DNA from: Microbacterium natoriense
Lineage (GTDB): Bacteria > Actinomycetota > Actinomycetes > Actinomycetales > Microbacteriaceae
Assembly (NCBI RefSeq): GCF_030816295.1
Contig: NZ_JAUSXV010000001.1
Location: 1,922,001 to 1,986,000 of the forward strand
DNA: 64,000 nucleotides
Reading direction: 5' to 3'
In this document: one piece after another, positions 36,911-45,963 of the stretch
Numbering within the stretch: the stretch's first letter is position 1
Layout of the letters: each line of letters starts with the position of its first letter
Notes under the pieces: model-generated
Told to the model about the DNA's origin: nothing
The model's input: the letters and a program-made list of their open reading frames with translations, nothing else
Databases searched by the model: none
Translations under genes and position numbers: made by a program

Positions 36911-37690
36911 ATGGTGAATCCCACGCGCGGAGTGCTCTACCCTGCGAGGCTGCCCGAGTTCCATCGGCTGCCTGCGACCGGAGCCGCGGGCGAAGTCGTC
37001 GTGTGGTTCTGGATCCCCGAGTGGGACATCGAGCCGGGTCGCTCGTCGCGTCAGGAGATCGTGGGCTATCCGGCGCTCAACCTCGTCGTCGAGCCCGACG
37101 CCGTGACCCTGTCGGGCGCGACGACGCGTGCGACTCATCGTGATCTCCGCGGCACGGGCTGGGCGGTGGGCGCTCTGCTGCGCCCAGCCGCGGTCGCAGC
37201 GCTGATCGACGATCCCGTCGCGGTGGTCGACGAGGAGCGGATGCTCGACGAGCCCGAGCTGCTCACGTCGGTGACGTCGGCGATGAGATCGGGGGAGGGA
37301 CATCGGGAACGCGCGGTGGCGGCTTTCTCACGCTGGATCGCCGAGCGCGTCGGGCCGCTGGATGCCGCGGCCCGCCAGGCGAACGCGCTCGTCGACGTGC
37401 TCCTCGGCGATGACGCTGCGTCGAGCGTCGAGGAGGCGGCGCTGCGACTGGCGGTGTCGGTGCGCACGCTGCAGCGCCTCGCGCACCGTCACGTGGGGCT
37501 CTCGCCCGCGGCGATGATCCGCAGGCGTCGGTTGCAGGATGCCGCCCAGCAGCTGCGTGCGGACCCGGGAGTCGATCTCGCGACCCTCGCGGCCGAGTTC
37601 GGATACGCCGATCACGCACACCTCACGAGGGATTTCCGCGCCGTGCTCGGGATCGCCCCGAGCGCGTATCGGGCTGACGCGCGCCGCTGA
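36911..37690 (+). CDS. AraC-family transcriptional regulator
   Basis: 259 residues with a C-terminal double helix-turn-helix: the second helix motif DLATLAAEFGYADHAHLTRD and RAVLGIAPSAYR are typical of AraC. The N-terminal half has no recognised domain name that can be fixed here. ATG at 36911 has TACGCT six bases upstream. Divergence from the VOC gene suggests that gene as a target. Confidence 0.88.
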   Translation: MVNPTRGVLYPARLPEFHRLPATGAAGEVVVWFWIPEWDIEPGRSSRQEIVGYPALNLVVEPDAVTLSGATTRATHRDLRGTGWAVGALLRPAAVAALIDDPVAVVDEERMLDEPELLTSVTSAMRSGEGHRERAVAAFSRWIAERVGPLDAAARQANALVDVLLGDDAASSVEEAALRLAVSVRTLQRLAHRHVGLSPAAMIRRRRLQDAAQQLRADPGVDLATLAAEFGYADHAHLTRDFRAVLGIAPSAYRADARR

Positions 37691-37781
37691 CGTTCAGCTC
37701 GTCGGGAGCGGGTCCGCGACGCGCCGCTTTTGGGCCGGCATCCTCCCGACAGAAGAGAATCGTCCCTACGAAGCGATCGCG

Positions 37782-39011
37782 TCAGCGACGTGCGAGGCGA
37801 AGGCGCAGCATCCGATATCCGACGCCGACCAGCACGACGCCCGTGCCGACCAGCGACGCGACGACGGGCAGGGTGCTCACCAGCAGCAGGCAGCCGAGCG
37901 CGCCGGCGACCTGCAGCCATCGCGGATAACGTCGGACGTCCGCTCTCTGGCGGAACGCGGAGGCATTCGCGATCAGGTAGTACAGCAGCACGCCGAAGGA
38001 CGAGAAACCGATCGCCCCGCGCAGGTCGGCGACGAGCACGATTCCGATCACGATCGTCGCGATGACGAGTTCCGCCCGCCGCGGCACCTGCCAGCGGTCA
38101 TCGACCTTCGCCAGGAACCGCGGCAGATCGGCTTCCCTCGCCATGGCGAGTGTCGTGCGACCGATGCCGGTGAGCAGTGCGAGCAAGGCGCCGAGCGAAG
38201 CGGTGGCGGCAGCGATCCGCACCGCGGGTGAGAGCCACGACCAGCCTGCCCGGTGGACGACATCGGCGAGCGGCGCCGTGCTCGACGCGGCATCGGCCCC
38301 GAGCACAAGCAGCGTCACGACTGCGACAAGCACATAGACCGACACAGCGCCGCCGAGGGCCAGCACGATCGCCCGCGGGATCGTGCGAGCGGGATCGGCG
38401 ACCTCTTCGCCCATCGTCGCGATGCGGGCGTACCCGGCGAACGCGAAGAACAACAGGCCTGCGCCCTGCAGAACCCCGTACGCCGTCGCGTCGGGCAAAG
38501 GGGCGGGCGTCGCCGCCGGGGCCGCCGAGAAACCGGCGGCCACGACGATCGCGAGCCCGATCAGCGACACGACCACGAGGATGCGCGTGACCTGCGCTGT
38601 GCGAGTGACGCCGAAGCAGTTCACCGCGCACAGGGCCGCGACGGCCGTGACGGCCACGGGCACCTGCCATCCGGCCGGCGCCGCATAGGCGGCGAAGGTC
38701 ATCGCCATGGCCGCGCAGCTCGCGATCTTGCCGATCACGAAGCACCAGCCGGCCACGAACCCCCACCACGGGTCGATCTCGGCGCGGGCGTAGGCGTAGG
38801 TGCCTCCCGCCACGGGATGCGCGGCGGCGAGCTGAGCGGACGCCGTCGCATTGCAGAAGGCGACGACACCCGCGATCAGGAGGGCGACGAGCAGGCCGTC
38901 TCCGGTGACCGAGATCGCGGGTCCCCACACCGAGAAGACGCCGGCGCCGATCATGGAACCGAGGCCGATGGCCACGGCATCCCGAAGCGTCAGACGGCGA
39001 GCGAGCGGCAT
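37782..39011 (-). CDS. APC-superfamily amino acid permease
   Basis: 409 residues, about twelve membrane helices. First helix GLGSMIGAGVFSVWGPA is the GxG(I/V)F substrate-binding segment of the APC family. Loop motif FFAFAGYARIATMGEEVADP is also typical. Amino acid or polyamine import is expected; substrate not defined. ATG at 39011 has CACGAT six bases upstream. The neighbours on either side are unrelated. Confidence 0.88.
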   Translation of the reverse strand: MPLARRLTLRDAVAIGLGSMIGAGVFSVWGPAISVTGDGLLVALLIAGVVAFCNATASAQLAAAHPVAGGTYAYARAEIDPWWGFVAGWCFVIGKIASCAAMAMTFAAYAAPAGWQVPVAVTAVAALCAVNCFGVTRTAQVTRILVVVSLIGLAIVVAAGFSAAPAATPAPLPDATAYGVLQGAGLLFFAFAGYARIATMGEEVADPARTIPRAIVLALGGAVSVYVLVAVVTLLVLGADAASSTAPLADVVHRAGWSWLSPAVRIAAATASLGALLALLTGIGRTTLAMAREADLPRFLAKVDDRWQVPRRAELVIATIVIGIVLVADLRGAIGFSSFGVLLYYLIANASAFRQRADVRRYPRWLQVAGALGCLLLVSTLPVVASLVGTGVVLVGVGYRMLRLRLARR

Positions 39012-39050
39012 CCTGTCATCGTGCCACGCCTCGGTGAACGGCGAGTGTCG

Positions 39051-40679
39051 TCACGGCGCCGCCGGAAGCGAGAGCACCGCCGGTGTGTCGCCGCCGAGCG
39101 CAAGGATCTGGTCGCTGGGTACGAGACGCGAGAGATCGCGCACGGGGTCAGCGGTCCCGGGGTTGCGCAGATGCAGGGGATGAGCCCCCGACGACACCTG
39201 CACCCGCAGGCGGCTGCCGGCGGCGAACCGGTGCGCGAGAGGGGCGAGCGGAAGCTTGATGCGGCGCAGCTCCCCGGCGGCCGCGTCGGGAGCGAGCCGG
39301 AGATACCCATCGGTGATCGCGGTCGATCGCCCTTTCGGATCGACCTCGCACACGCGGACGAAGACGTCGGCGCGCGGGTTCGTCGAAGACAACGTCAGCT
39401 CGATCGAGGGGTCGCCCATCACCAGCAGTGGATAAGCCAGGGGCTCGCCCGTGAAGACGAGCACGTCGTCGCGGCTCTCACGGCGGCGCTGGTCGCGGCG
39501 CCCGGCGCCGAACGGGTTCAAGGTGCGTCCGCCGGCGTCCGGCGTGGGGTCGGCCGGGTCATAGCGATAGCCGAGCGTCCCCGAGGTCTGCGTCGCGTCG
39601 CGCGGCACGAGGCCGCCCGCGAGCGTGAGCTCTTGCTCCTGCCGCCGGCTCTCCGGCGGCCAGGCGGGCAGGTCCCGCCAACCGCCGCCACCGCTGACCT
39701 CGACGCGCACATCCGCCGTGACCAGAGTGCCCGCGAACTCGTGCAGCGCCTCCCGCACGCCGATCACCGTCGTCTCCGGGGCGCCGTGGATCCAGTCGCC
39801 CACCACCAGCCGCACCGGCACTCCGGCGTCGCGCAGCGCTGCATGGTCGTGCAGCTGGCCCACGAGGAACAGATCCTGCCACCCGGCCATCAACGTCACC
39901 GGAGGCACCGTTCTCGGATCGGACGCGAAGTGCATCGGCTGCCACCAGGGATCTCCGGAATCGCTGTGCTCGACCCAGTCCCGGAAGAAGTCGGGGTCCT
40001 CGCCGAGGGCCATCGGAACAGCCTCCGAAGGCGGGATCGCGAGCGATCCACGGATCAGCGCACGCCTCGCTCTCAGCAGGGCCCACAGCCGTGCCGGGAG
40101 CGGGCGTTCCTGGATGCCCAGCGCATAGGCCCAGGTGAGCGGTGTGTCGATCGAGAATCCGCCGCCGGGGTAGAGGATCGCGTCGTCGAAGCGGCGGGCG
40201 GAGATGGCGATGCCCATGGCATCCGGGCGCAGCTCGCCGTCGCAGTACGCCCACTGCGTCACCCCGAAGTAGCTGCCGCCCCAGGAGTGCACGCGGCCGG
40301 TCGCCCAGGGCTGGACTCGCAGCCAGCGCAGCGTCGTCTGGCCGTCGGCGGCTTCGTCGTGCAGCGGACGGAACCGGCCACCAGACCCGAAGGTGCCACG
40401 GCAGCTCTGGACGACGACGTGGTGTCCGCGCTCGGCGATGAAGCGCGCGACGCCGGCGGCGCCGTCCCTCCCGTACGGTGTGCGCACGAGCAGGGTGCTG
40501 TCACCGGCGCCGTCCGCCCACCAATGATCGGTGAGGAGCTCGGCGCCGTCGTCGGCGATCACCGGAATCCCTTGCTCCCTGTGCACTCCGTGGTGAGTGG
40601 CGGGCGGCATGTCGGGGGCGGCCTGAAGACGTCGGTACTCCGCGCGTGCTGCCCGCGGCATCCGGATGCGGTCGCTCAT
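39051..40679 (-). CDS. CocE/NonD-family hydrolase (X-Pro dipeptidyl-peptidase-like esterase)
   Basis: 542 residues: an alpha/beta-hydrolase core with nucleophile elbow GGSYFG and a C-terminal jelly-roll (X-ProDP C-like, about 320-540). CocE members cleave esters or, in relatives, beta-lactam acyl groups. ATG at 40679 overlaps the MFS stop (ATGA). It is the last of four overlapping genes ordered esterase, esterase, MFS, CocE, divergent from a LacI regulator. Together they look like an uptake and degradation unit for an acylated compound. Confidence 0.9.
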   Translation of the reverse strand: MSDRIRMPRAARAEYRRLQAAPDMPPATHHGVHREQGIPVIADDGAELLTDHWWADGAGDSTLLVRTPYGRDGAAGVARFIAERGHHVVVQSCRGTFGSGGRFRPLHDEAADGQTTLRWLRVQPWATGRVHSWGGSYFGVTQWAYCDGELRPDAMGIAISARRFDDAILYPGGGFSIDTPLTWAYALGIQERPLPARLWALLRARRALIRGSLAIPPSEAVPMALGEDPDFFRDWVEHSDSGDPWWQPMHFASDPRTVPPVTLMAGWQDLFLVGQLHDHAALRDAGVPVRLVVGDWIHGAPETTVIGVREALHEFAGTLVTADVRVEVSGGGGWRDLPAWPPESRRQEQELTLAGGLVPRDATQTSGTLGYRYDPADPTPDAGGRTLNPFGAGRRDQRRRESRDDVLVFTGEPLAYPLLVMGDPSIELTLSSTNPRADVFVRVCEVDPKGRSTAITDGYLRLAPDAAAGELRRIKLPLAPLAHRFAAGSRLRVQVSSGAHPLHLRNPGTADPVRDLSRLVPSDQILALGGDTPAVLSLPAAP

Positions 40680-41977
40680 CGCACCGCCTTGACCCGGGTG
40701 ACGGCGAAGGCGGCGAGGAGGGCCATCACGACCGCGCCGACGTAGAGGGCGACGAAGTTCTCGCCCGTGGGCGAGTCGATGCGGGTCACGAAGAAGCCGA
40801 ACACGGGCACGAGGATACCGGGGAGCAGATAGGCGAGCGCGACGATGCCGAGATCCTTGCCCGCGTCTTCGGTCGATGGCAGGCACTCGGTCATCAGGGC
40901 GACGTCGGCGGCGATGTACGCACCCTGGCCGGCGCCGACGATGGCGATGCCGATGAGGAAGAACGCGATGTCGCCGAAAGCGACGGCGAAGACGAGCCCG
41001 GCGGCGCTCGTCAGCGCGCCGATCACGACGGTCGGCTTGCGGCGGCCCGTGCGGTCGGAGACCACTCCGAACACGAACGCCATCACGAGATTCATCACCG
41101 TGAACGCGGCGGTCGCCTGCGTCTGGATGCCGGCGATCTCTGCCGGATCGTCGATGCCGAAGCGGCTGGAGATCGTGAGGTACAGGTAGCTCGTCACCGA
41201 GACGATCGAGGCCGTCATGAAGAATCGGCACGTCCAGGCCCACGCGAAGTCGGGGTACCGCCGCGGGCTCAGCCAGAAGGTCTCCCGCACGGCGCGCCAG
41301 TCGAGGGGCGGTGCGGGCTGCGTGCGATGAAGGTCGCGCAAGGAGAAGAACAGCGTGATCGCGAGGAGCACCGACAGCCCGCCGGGGATCAGGAACATGC
41401 CTGCCTGACCTGCGCCTGCGACGTTTCCGGCGAGCGCGACTCCACCGAGGATCCCGAGCGTCGTCGCGGCCCCTGTGACGGCGGACATGATCGCGCGGAT
41501 GCGCCGGCGGATCTGGTCGGCGAAGAGCGTGTGCACGGTCATCGACACGGCTCCCCAGCCGATCAGCACGAGGATCACGCCGGCGCCCAGCATGAGCAGA
41601 TCGCGGGCGAAAGCCTGAACGACGTAGCCGGCCGCGGCGACGAGCACGCCGTAGAGGATCCACGGCCGACGGATGCCGAGTCGCGACATCGAGCGGTCGC
41701 TGAGCCGCCCGAAGATCGGCGTGGTGATGAGTATCGCCGCCCCGCCGACGGTCAGCACGATGCTGAGGTTGCCGGTCGCCTGCTCGGGATCCCACTCCTT
41801 CAGCAACTGCGGCACGGCGACGCCGGCGACGCCCTGCGCGATGCCGGTCGCGAACCACGTGAGCGCGAAGGCGACCCAGAACCACCAGCTCTGGCGCTCG
41901 CCGGGGATCGCGTCCTCGGCGAGCGGGGGCACAGGAGGGGAGGGGAACACGGGATCGACAGCATGGGTGGACATCAT
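40676..41977 (-). CDS. MFS transporter in the esterase operon
   Basis: 433 residues, twelve helices. Motif GRLSDRSMSRLGIRRPW (loop 2-3) and GVVSDRTGRRKP (loop 8-9) fit MFS sugar-type carriers (glycoside-pentoside-hexuronide or SLC45-like). Start is MM, overlapping the upstream stop as ATGATG. It likely imports the compound the three co-encoded hydrolases degrade. Confidence 0.88.
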   Translation of the reverse strand: MMSTHAVDPVFPSPPVPPLAEDAIPGERQSWWFWVAFALTWFATGIAQGVAGVAVPQLLKEWDPEQATGNLSIVLTVGGAAILITTPIFGRLSDRSMSRLGIRRPWILYGVLVAAAGYVVQAFARDLLMLGAGVILVLIGWGAVSMTVHTLFADQIRRRIRAIMSAVTGAATTLGILGGVALAGNVAGAGQAGMFLIPGGLSVLLAITLFFSLRDLHRTQPAPPLDWRAVRETFWLSPRRYPDFAWAWTCRFFMTASIVSVTSYLYLTISSRFGIDDPAEIAGIQTQATAAFTVMNLVMAFVFGVVSDRTGRRKPTVVIGALTSAAGLVFAVAFGDIAFFLIGIAIVGAGQGAYIAADVALMTECLPSTEDAGKDLGIVALAYLLPGILVPVFGFFVTRIDSPTGENFVALYVGAVVMALLAAFAVTRVKAVR

Positions 41978-42969
41978 CGTCTCCAGACGGTTCGGGTGGT
42001 GATCGGGTCTGCCGCCGCGACCGCGTAGGCGGCGGTGAGTTCGGCTGCGAAGAGGTCGTGCCAGTCGCGCGCGCCCTGCCAGGTGGTGATGCCGGGGGAA
42101 CCGTGCACGTGCCCCTCACCGATGTGCAGGACTACGGGGACGCCCGCCGCTTCGAGCGCCCGTGCGTAGGCGACGGCGCCGTCACGGAGCGGGTCGAATT
42201 CCGCGGCGAAGATGAGGGCGGGCGCCAGGCCGCGATGGTCGGGAGCGTCGAGCGGCGACGCCGCGGACAGGGGCGCGCCGGCGCGGTAGACGTCGGCGAG
42301 ATGCTCGGCGCCGATCATCCCCGAGGCGCGCCGGTATCGGTCGAAGGATTCGCCTGCCGGTCGCAGCGCGGCCGGCAGCACTTCCAGAGCCTGGTGGATC
42401 ACCGGGCGATCCGCATCGCGCTCGCGCAGGGCGGCGGACGCCGCGATGGTGGCGCCGGCGGAGTTTCCCCCGATCCCCAGAGCGGCGATGTCGACGCCGA
42501 TCTCGTCGGCACGGGCCCGCAGATCGGCCAATGCGGCGACGGCGTCGTCGACGGCCGCGGGGAACGGATGCTCCGGCGCGAGTCGGTATTCCAGGGAGAT
42601 GATCTGCACGCCCGAGCGGAGGGCGCGATCGGCGCAGATACGCTCGTTGACGATCTCGTCGATCGTCCCGCCGATCCAGCCGCCGCCGTGCAGCCAGAGC
42701 ATGGTGGGCTGCGGGCCGACTGCACCGGACGAGCGGAATCGGCGCGCGCGGCGAGGGTCGTCTCCGCCGGCCAGATGGAGTTCGTCGACATCCACCCCGG
42801 CCGGTGCGGGGTCGGTGAACTCCAGGGCGAGCCGATCGCTCAGCTCGCGTGCAGCCCGACGTCGTGCGACGATGTCTGCGGATCCGGTGCCGGGGAGGGA
42901 CGCGGAGAGCTCCTCGGCGCGACGGATCCAGTCGAGCACAGGGGAGCTGAGGGGAGGAAGATCGCTCAT
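41974..42969 (-). CDS. Alpha/beta hydrolase, HSL-type esterase (1)
   Basis: 331 residues. The HSL family oxyanion motif HGGG is at 94-97 and the nucleophile is S170 in GGNSAG; the acid is in AEFDPLRDG and the His in GHVHGSPG. Such esterases prefer short-chain acyl esters. It overlaps neighbours by ATGA and ATG on both sides. The long N terminus with REL/arginine stretches is the cap domain. Confidence 0.9.
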   Translation of the reverse strand: MSDLPPLSSPVLDWIRRAEELSASLPGTGSADIVARRRAARELSDRLALEFTDPAPAGVDVDELHLAGGDDPRRARRFRSSGAVGPQPTMLWLHGGGWIGGTIDEIVNERICADRALRSGVQIISLEYRLAPEHPFPAAVDDAVAALADLRARADEIGVDIAALGIGGNSAGATIAASAALRERDADRPVIHQALEVLPAALRPAGESFDRYRRASGMIGAEHLADVYRAGAPLSAASPLDAPDHRGLAPALIFAAEFDPLRDGAVAYARALEAAGVPVVLHIGEGHVHGSPGITTWQGARDWHDLFAAELTAAYAVAAADPITTRTVWRR

Positions 42970-43973
42970 TCCGCACCCGCCTGATGGAGCGCACGGAGTT
43001 CGCTGACGATGAGGCGATGCGCGACGTCGGCCGCCGGTACGAAGCCGGTGGACCCGAGGGAGCCGTGCGTCTGCCCGATGAATCGCAGGGCCGTGACCGG
43101 CACCCCCGACGCCGAGAGAGCGCGCGCATAGGCCTCTCCGTCTCCGCGCAGCGGATCCAACTCGGAGGTGATGATCAGCGCAGGCGGCAGACCCTCGTGC
43201 GAGGGGGCGAGCATCGGCGAGGCGTAGGGATGCCGCGCCTTGGACGTGTCGTCACCGAGGTACTGCCGCACCAGCGACCGTCCTGCTTTTCGCACGATCA
43301 CCCCCGGCATGCCTGCACTGATTCCGCGCATATCGGCATGCCCGATGGTGAGGTCGAGAGCAGGGTTCTCCAAGAGCTGCAGGGCGATCGGATGCCGCGC
43401 CCGATCGCGGTTCATGAGCGTGACGGCGGCGGCCAGGTCGCCACCAGATGAGGCGCCGCCCACCGCGACCCGGTCGCGTCGTCCGCCGATCTCCTCGGCG
43501 TGCTCGACGGTCCACTCGAATGCGCTCCAGCACTGCTCGGGCTGCACGGGGTATCGATTCTCGGGAGCGTGCGCGTAGTCGGCGGCCACGATGATGACGC
43601 CGGCATCCCGCGCGCGTTCGCGGAACCGAGCGTCCCACGAGACCCAGTCGATCCCCGCGATCGTGAAACCGCCGCCGTAGAAGTACACGAGGATCGGAAG
43701 CCCGGCATCCGATGACGCCGGCTCGTCACCAGGCCAGTAGATGCGGACGCGCACGTCGGGGTGTCCGTCGACGGCGACGGTGCGGACCTCCGACGCAGTC
43801 GCCGGTGATTCGATTCCCAGCGCGGCCGACACGGCGGCGTCGTTCTCCTGAGCGACGCGTCGACGCCCGGCGGGATCGGCCGGTTCGGGCGCGAGCAGAG
43901 GAGCCATCCGCTTCTCGTGCGCGGCGACAGCGCTGTCGAGCATCGGGCGGCGGAACCGGGACGTTCTCGGCAT
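42966..43973 (-). CDS. Alpha/beta hydrolase, HSL-type esterase (2), first gene of operon
   Basis: 335 residues. The oxyanion motif has Tyr in place of His: YGGG at 99-102; the nucleophile motif is GASSGG (S175) rather than GDSAGG. Catalytic Asp is in SELDPLRGD and His in GQTHGSLG. The changes may alter acyl specificity. Start ATG at 43973 follows GGAG and is 40 bases from a perfect palindrome (44013-44028) shared with the divergent LacI gene. Confidence 0.88.
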   Translation of the reverse strand: MPRTSRFRRPMLDSAVAAHEKRMAPLLAPEPADPAGRRRVAQENDAAVSAALGIESPATASEVRTVAVDGHPDVRVRIYWPGDEPASSDAGLPILVYFYGGGFTIAGIDWVSWDARFRERARDAGVIIVAADYAHAPENRYPVQPEQCWSAFEWTVEHAEEIGGRRDRVAVGGASSGGDLAAAVTLMNRDRARHPIALQLLENPALDLTIGHADMRGISAGMPGVIVRKAGRSLVRQYLGDDTSKARHPYASPMLAPSHEGLPPALIITSELDPLRGDGEAYARALSASGVPVTALRFIGQTHGSLGSTGFVPAADVAHRLIVSELRALHQAGAE

Positions 43974-44012
43974 CGGGCATCTCCTTCGATGGACTGCGCA
44001 CTAGTCTGAGCA

Positions 44013-44028
44013 ATCGAAGAACTTCGAT
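44013..44028. promoter_or_regulatory. Perfect palindrome ATCGAAG-AA-CTTCGAT
   Basis: Seven-base arms with a 2-base centre, between the divergent esterase operon and LacI-family regulator. A half-site TTCGAT recurs near 43988. It is the best operator candidate for this regulator. Confidence 0.65.
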
Positions 44029-44047
44029 GAAGCGCGGAGGTCGGCGT

Positions 44048-45046
44048 ATGCGAGCACGCCCTGGGCGGGTCACCATCTACGACGTCGCGGCGCGCGCCGG
44101 CGTCAGCATCTCGACCGTGTCGCTGGCCGTGAGCGCCCCGCATCGGGTGCGCCCTGAGACCAGAGAGCGCATCGTCGAGGCGGCCACGGCACTCGGATAC
44201 CGGATGACCGCGGGGCGGCGCGTGGGCGCCGCGCGGATCGCGGTCGCCGCGCCCTTCACGAGCTACCCCTCGTATCTTCGTCGGCTCTCCGGGATGCTGC
44301 GGCGGGCGCGGGATGCCGCGGTCGACATCATCCCCTACGACCTGGACTCCGCTGCAGCGGCCGACGAGCCACTGCTCGATGTGCTGCCGACACGCACCGA
44401 TGTCGCGGGCCTCGTGGTCATGGGCGTGCCGCTGGGCGGCGCAGCCCGGCGCGCGAGCCGTGCGGCGCGCATCCCCGTCGTGTATGTCGATGTCGTGCCC
44501 GCACGAGCCGACGTCGGGGGACCGGTGGTACTCGTGGACGACCTCGACGGAGGCTCGCAGATCGGCCGTCATCTGGCAGGCCTCGGTCACCGCCGAGTGC
44601 TGTTCGTGCACGAGCCGCAGCGCTCCCCGGCCTATGTGTCCGCCGGCATGCTCCGCATCCGCGGCATCGAGCAGCACGTCGCGGTCACCGGCATCGCCGT
44701 GAGCAGCCCGGAGGCGATCGACGAGCGGGTGTTCCGTGCGGCGGCGGATGCCGGAGCGACGGCGATAGCCGCGAACCACGACCAGTTCGCCGCCGCGATC
44801 CTGGCAGGGCAGCGGGGGAGGCCCGAGCGCGAGCATCTCGCCGTCGTCGGCTACGACGACGGCGAGGTCGCCGCCGCTCTCGATCTGACGACCGTGCGGC
44901 AGCCGTTCGAGGAGAGCGGCCGGGCCGCTCTCGAACTCGTGCTCGGACTCGTCTCCGGAGCCGCGACCTCGCACGAGACCGTGGCGCTCGCACCGACGCT
45001 GATCCCGAGGGGATCCACGCGGCCGAAGGCATCCGGCGCCTTCTGA
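44048..45046 (+). CDS. LacI-family transcriptional regulator of the esterase operon
   Basis: 332 residues: HTH motif DVAARAGVSISTVSLAVSAP at about 12-31 and a PBP-like sensor domain with conserved GYDDGEVAAAL near the C terminus. The ATG at 44048 follows GGAGG at seven bases; an ATG at 44027 would start inside the palindrome. Divergent to the esterase operon, it most likely represses it and itself. The inducer is unknown. Confidence 0.9.
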   Translation: MRARPGRVTIYDVAARAGVSISTVSLAVSAPHRVRPETRERIVEAATALGYRMTAGRRVGAARIAVAAPFTSYPSYLRRLSGMLRRARDAAVDIIPYDLDSAAAADEPLLDVLPTRTDVAGLVVMGVPLGGAARRASRAARIPVVYVDVVPARADVGGPVVLVDDLDGGSQIGRHLAGLGHRRVLFVHEPQRSPAYVSAGMLRIRGIEQHVAVTGIAVSSPEAIDERVFRAAADAGATAIAANHDQFAAAILAGQRGRPEREHLAVVGYDDGEVAAALDLTTVRQPFEESGRAALELVLGLVSGAATSHETVALAPTLIPRGSTRPKASGAF

Positions 45047-45050
45047 CCGA

Positions 45051-45521
45051 TCAGGAACGGGTCGCGGTGACCCGCTTCTTCTCGCGGATGTACACCTCGC
45101 GTCGCACCTTCGCCACGATGTCGCCGTCGCGGTCGGTGATCACGGTGTCGAACCACTCGAGCACTTTCGCTCCGCCTTTCGCCCGTTCGCGGATCTCCTC
45201 GGCTCGCTCTCGCGACACCTCGAACTCGGCGGTCAGCACACCTCGGCCCGGCTTCACGAACTCGATCTCGCCGCGGGTGTCCCACACCACGTAATCGCGA
45301 CCGAGCTGATGCATGACGAGCATGAAGAAGTACGGATCGGTCATGGCCGACATCGAACCGCCGAACGCGGTCTTGACGTAGTTGCGGGTGAACACGTTCA
45401 CGTGCAGCTCGACGGTCGCATGCGTCCAGTCCTCGCTGAAACGTCGGATGCGGATTCCGCTGAAGAGGTTGGGGACCCACAGGCTCATGCCCATGGCGAG
45501 GCGGCGAGGAGTGATGCGCAT
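45051..45521 (-). CDS. DUF4442-type hotdog-fold protein
   Basis: 156 residues with the hotdog fold recognisable by NVFTRNYVKTAFGGSMSAM and WDTRGEIEFVKPGRG. DUF4442 proteins resemble acyl-CoA thioesterases. ATG at 45521 has CACACT six bases upstream, the same arrangement as at the LD-carboxypeptidase start. It is convergent with the LacI gene and divergent from the GntR gene. Confidence 0.83.
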   Translation of the reverse strand: MRITPRRLAMGMSLWVPNLFSGIRIRRFSEDWTHATVELHVNVFTRNYVKTAFGGSMSAMTDPYFFMLVMHQLGRDYVVWDTRGEIEFVKPGRGVLTAEFEVSRERAEEIRERAKGGAKVLEWFDTVITDRDGDIVAKVRREVYIREKKRVTATRS

Positions 45522-45582
45522 GGGGTCAGTGTGAGGGTGGCGACGATTCTCGGCAAAATCACTGCAGGGATCCCACAATTGT

Positions 45583-45608
45583 TATAGTTGACCTAGAACT
45601 AGTGGAGG
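45583..45608 (+). promoter_or_regulatory. Promoter, inverted repeat and RBS of the GntR operon
   Basis: TATAGT (45583-45588) fits a -10 box; TAGTT-N7-AACTA (45585-45601) is an inverted repeat overlapping it, and GGAGG (45604-45608) precedes the ATG at 45613. A GntR repressor bound here would block transcription of its own operon. Confidence 0.5.
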
Positions 45609-45612
45609 TGAC

Positions 45613-45963
45613 ATGCTCATTCGGATCGACGCTGACAGCCCCACGGCGATCTTCGACCAGGTCGCCGCTTCCATCCGCACGGACATCGTGACCGGGCGTG
45701 TGGTCCAGGGCGATCGACTTCCGACCGCCCGCGAAGTCGCTTCCGCTCTCGACATCAACGTGCACACGGTTCTGCGCGCATATCAGCAGCTGCGGGACGA
45801 GGGGCTCGTCGATCTGCGGCGCGGCAGAGGCGCCGTCGTCTCGGCATCGGCCGCGGCGTTGACCGACCTCGCACAGGAGATCCACGCACTCGTGGCCCGT
45901 GCCGCCCAGCTGGGAGTCTCCGCAACCACCCTCGCTGCTCTCGTGAAGGAGACTGCACCATGA
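45613..45963 (+). CDS. GntR-family regulator, YtrA subfamily
   Basis: 116 residues: a winged helix-turn-helix (LPTAREVASALDINVHTVLRAY) with only a short C-terminal helix, no large effector domain, which is the YtrA subfamily typical of regulators of ABC transporter or cell-envelope stress operons. ATG at 45613 follows GGAGG. The next gene overlaps by ATGA. Self-regulation is suggested by the promoter palindrome. Confidence 0.9.
   Translation: MLIRIDADSPTAIFDQVAASIRTDIVTGRVVQGDRLPTAREVASALDINVHTVLRAYQQLRDEGLVDLRRGRGAVVSASAAALTDLAQEIHALVARAAQLGVSATTLAALVKETAP

Noticed and set aside
40680..42119. Long in-frame N-terminal extension of the CocE hydrolase through the MFS gene
   Set aside because: The extension is the wrong frame of the MFS carrier. 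The ATG at 40679 with ATGA overlap is the natural start.
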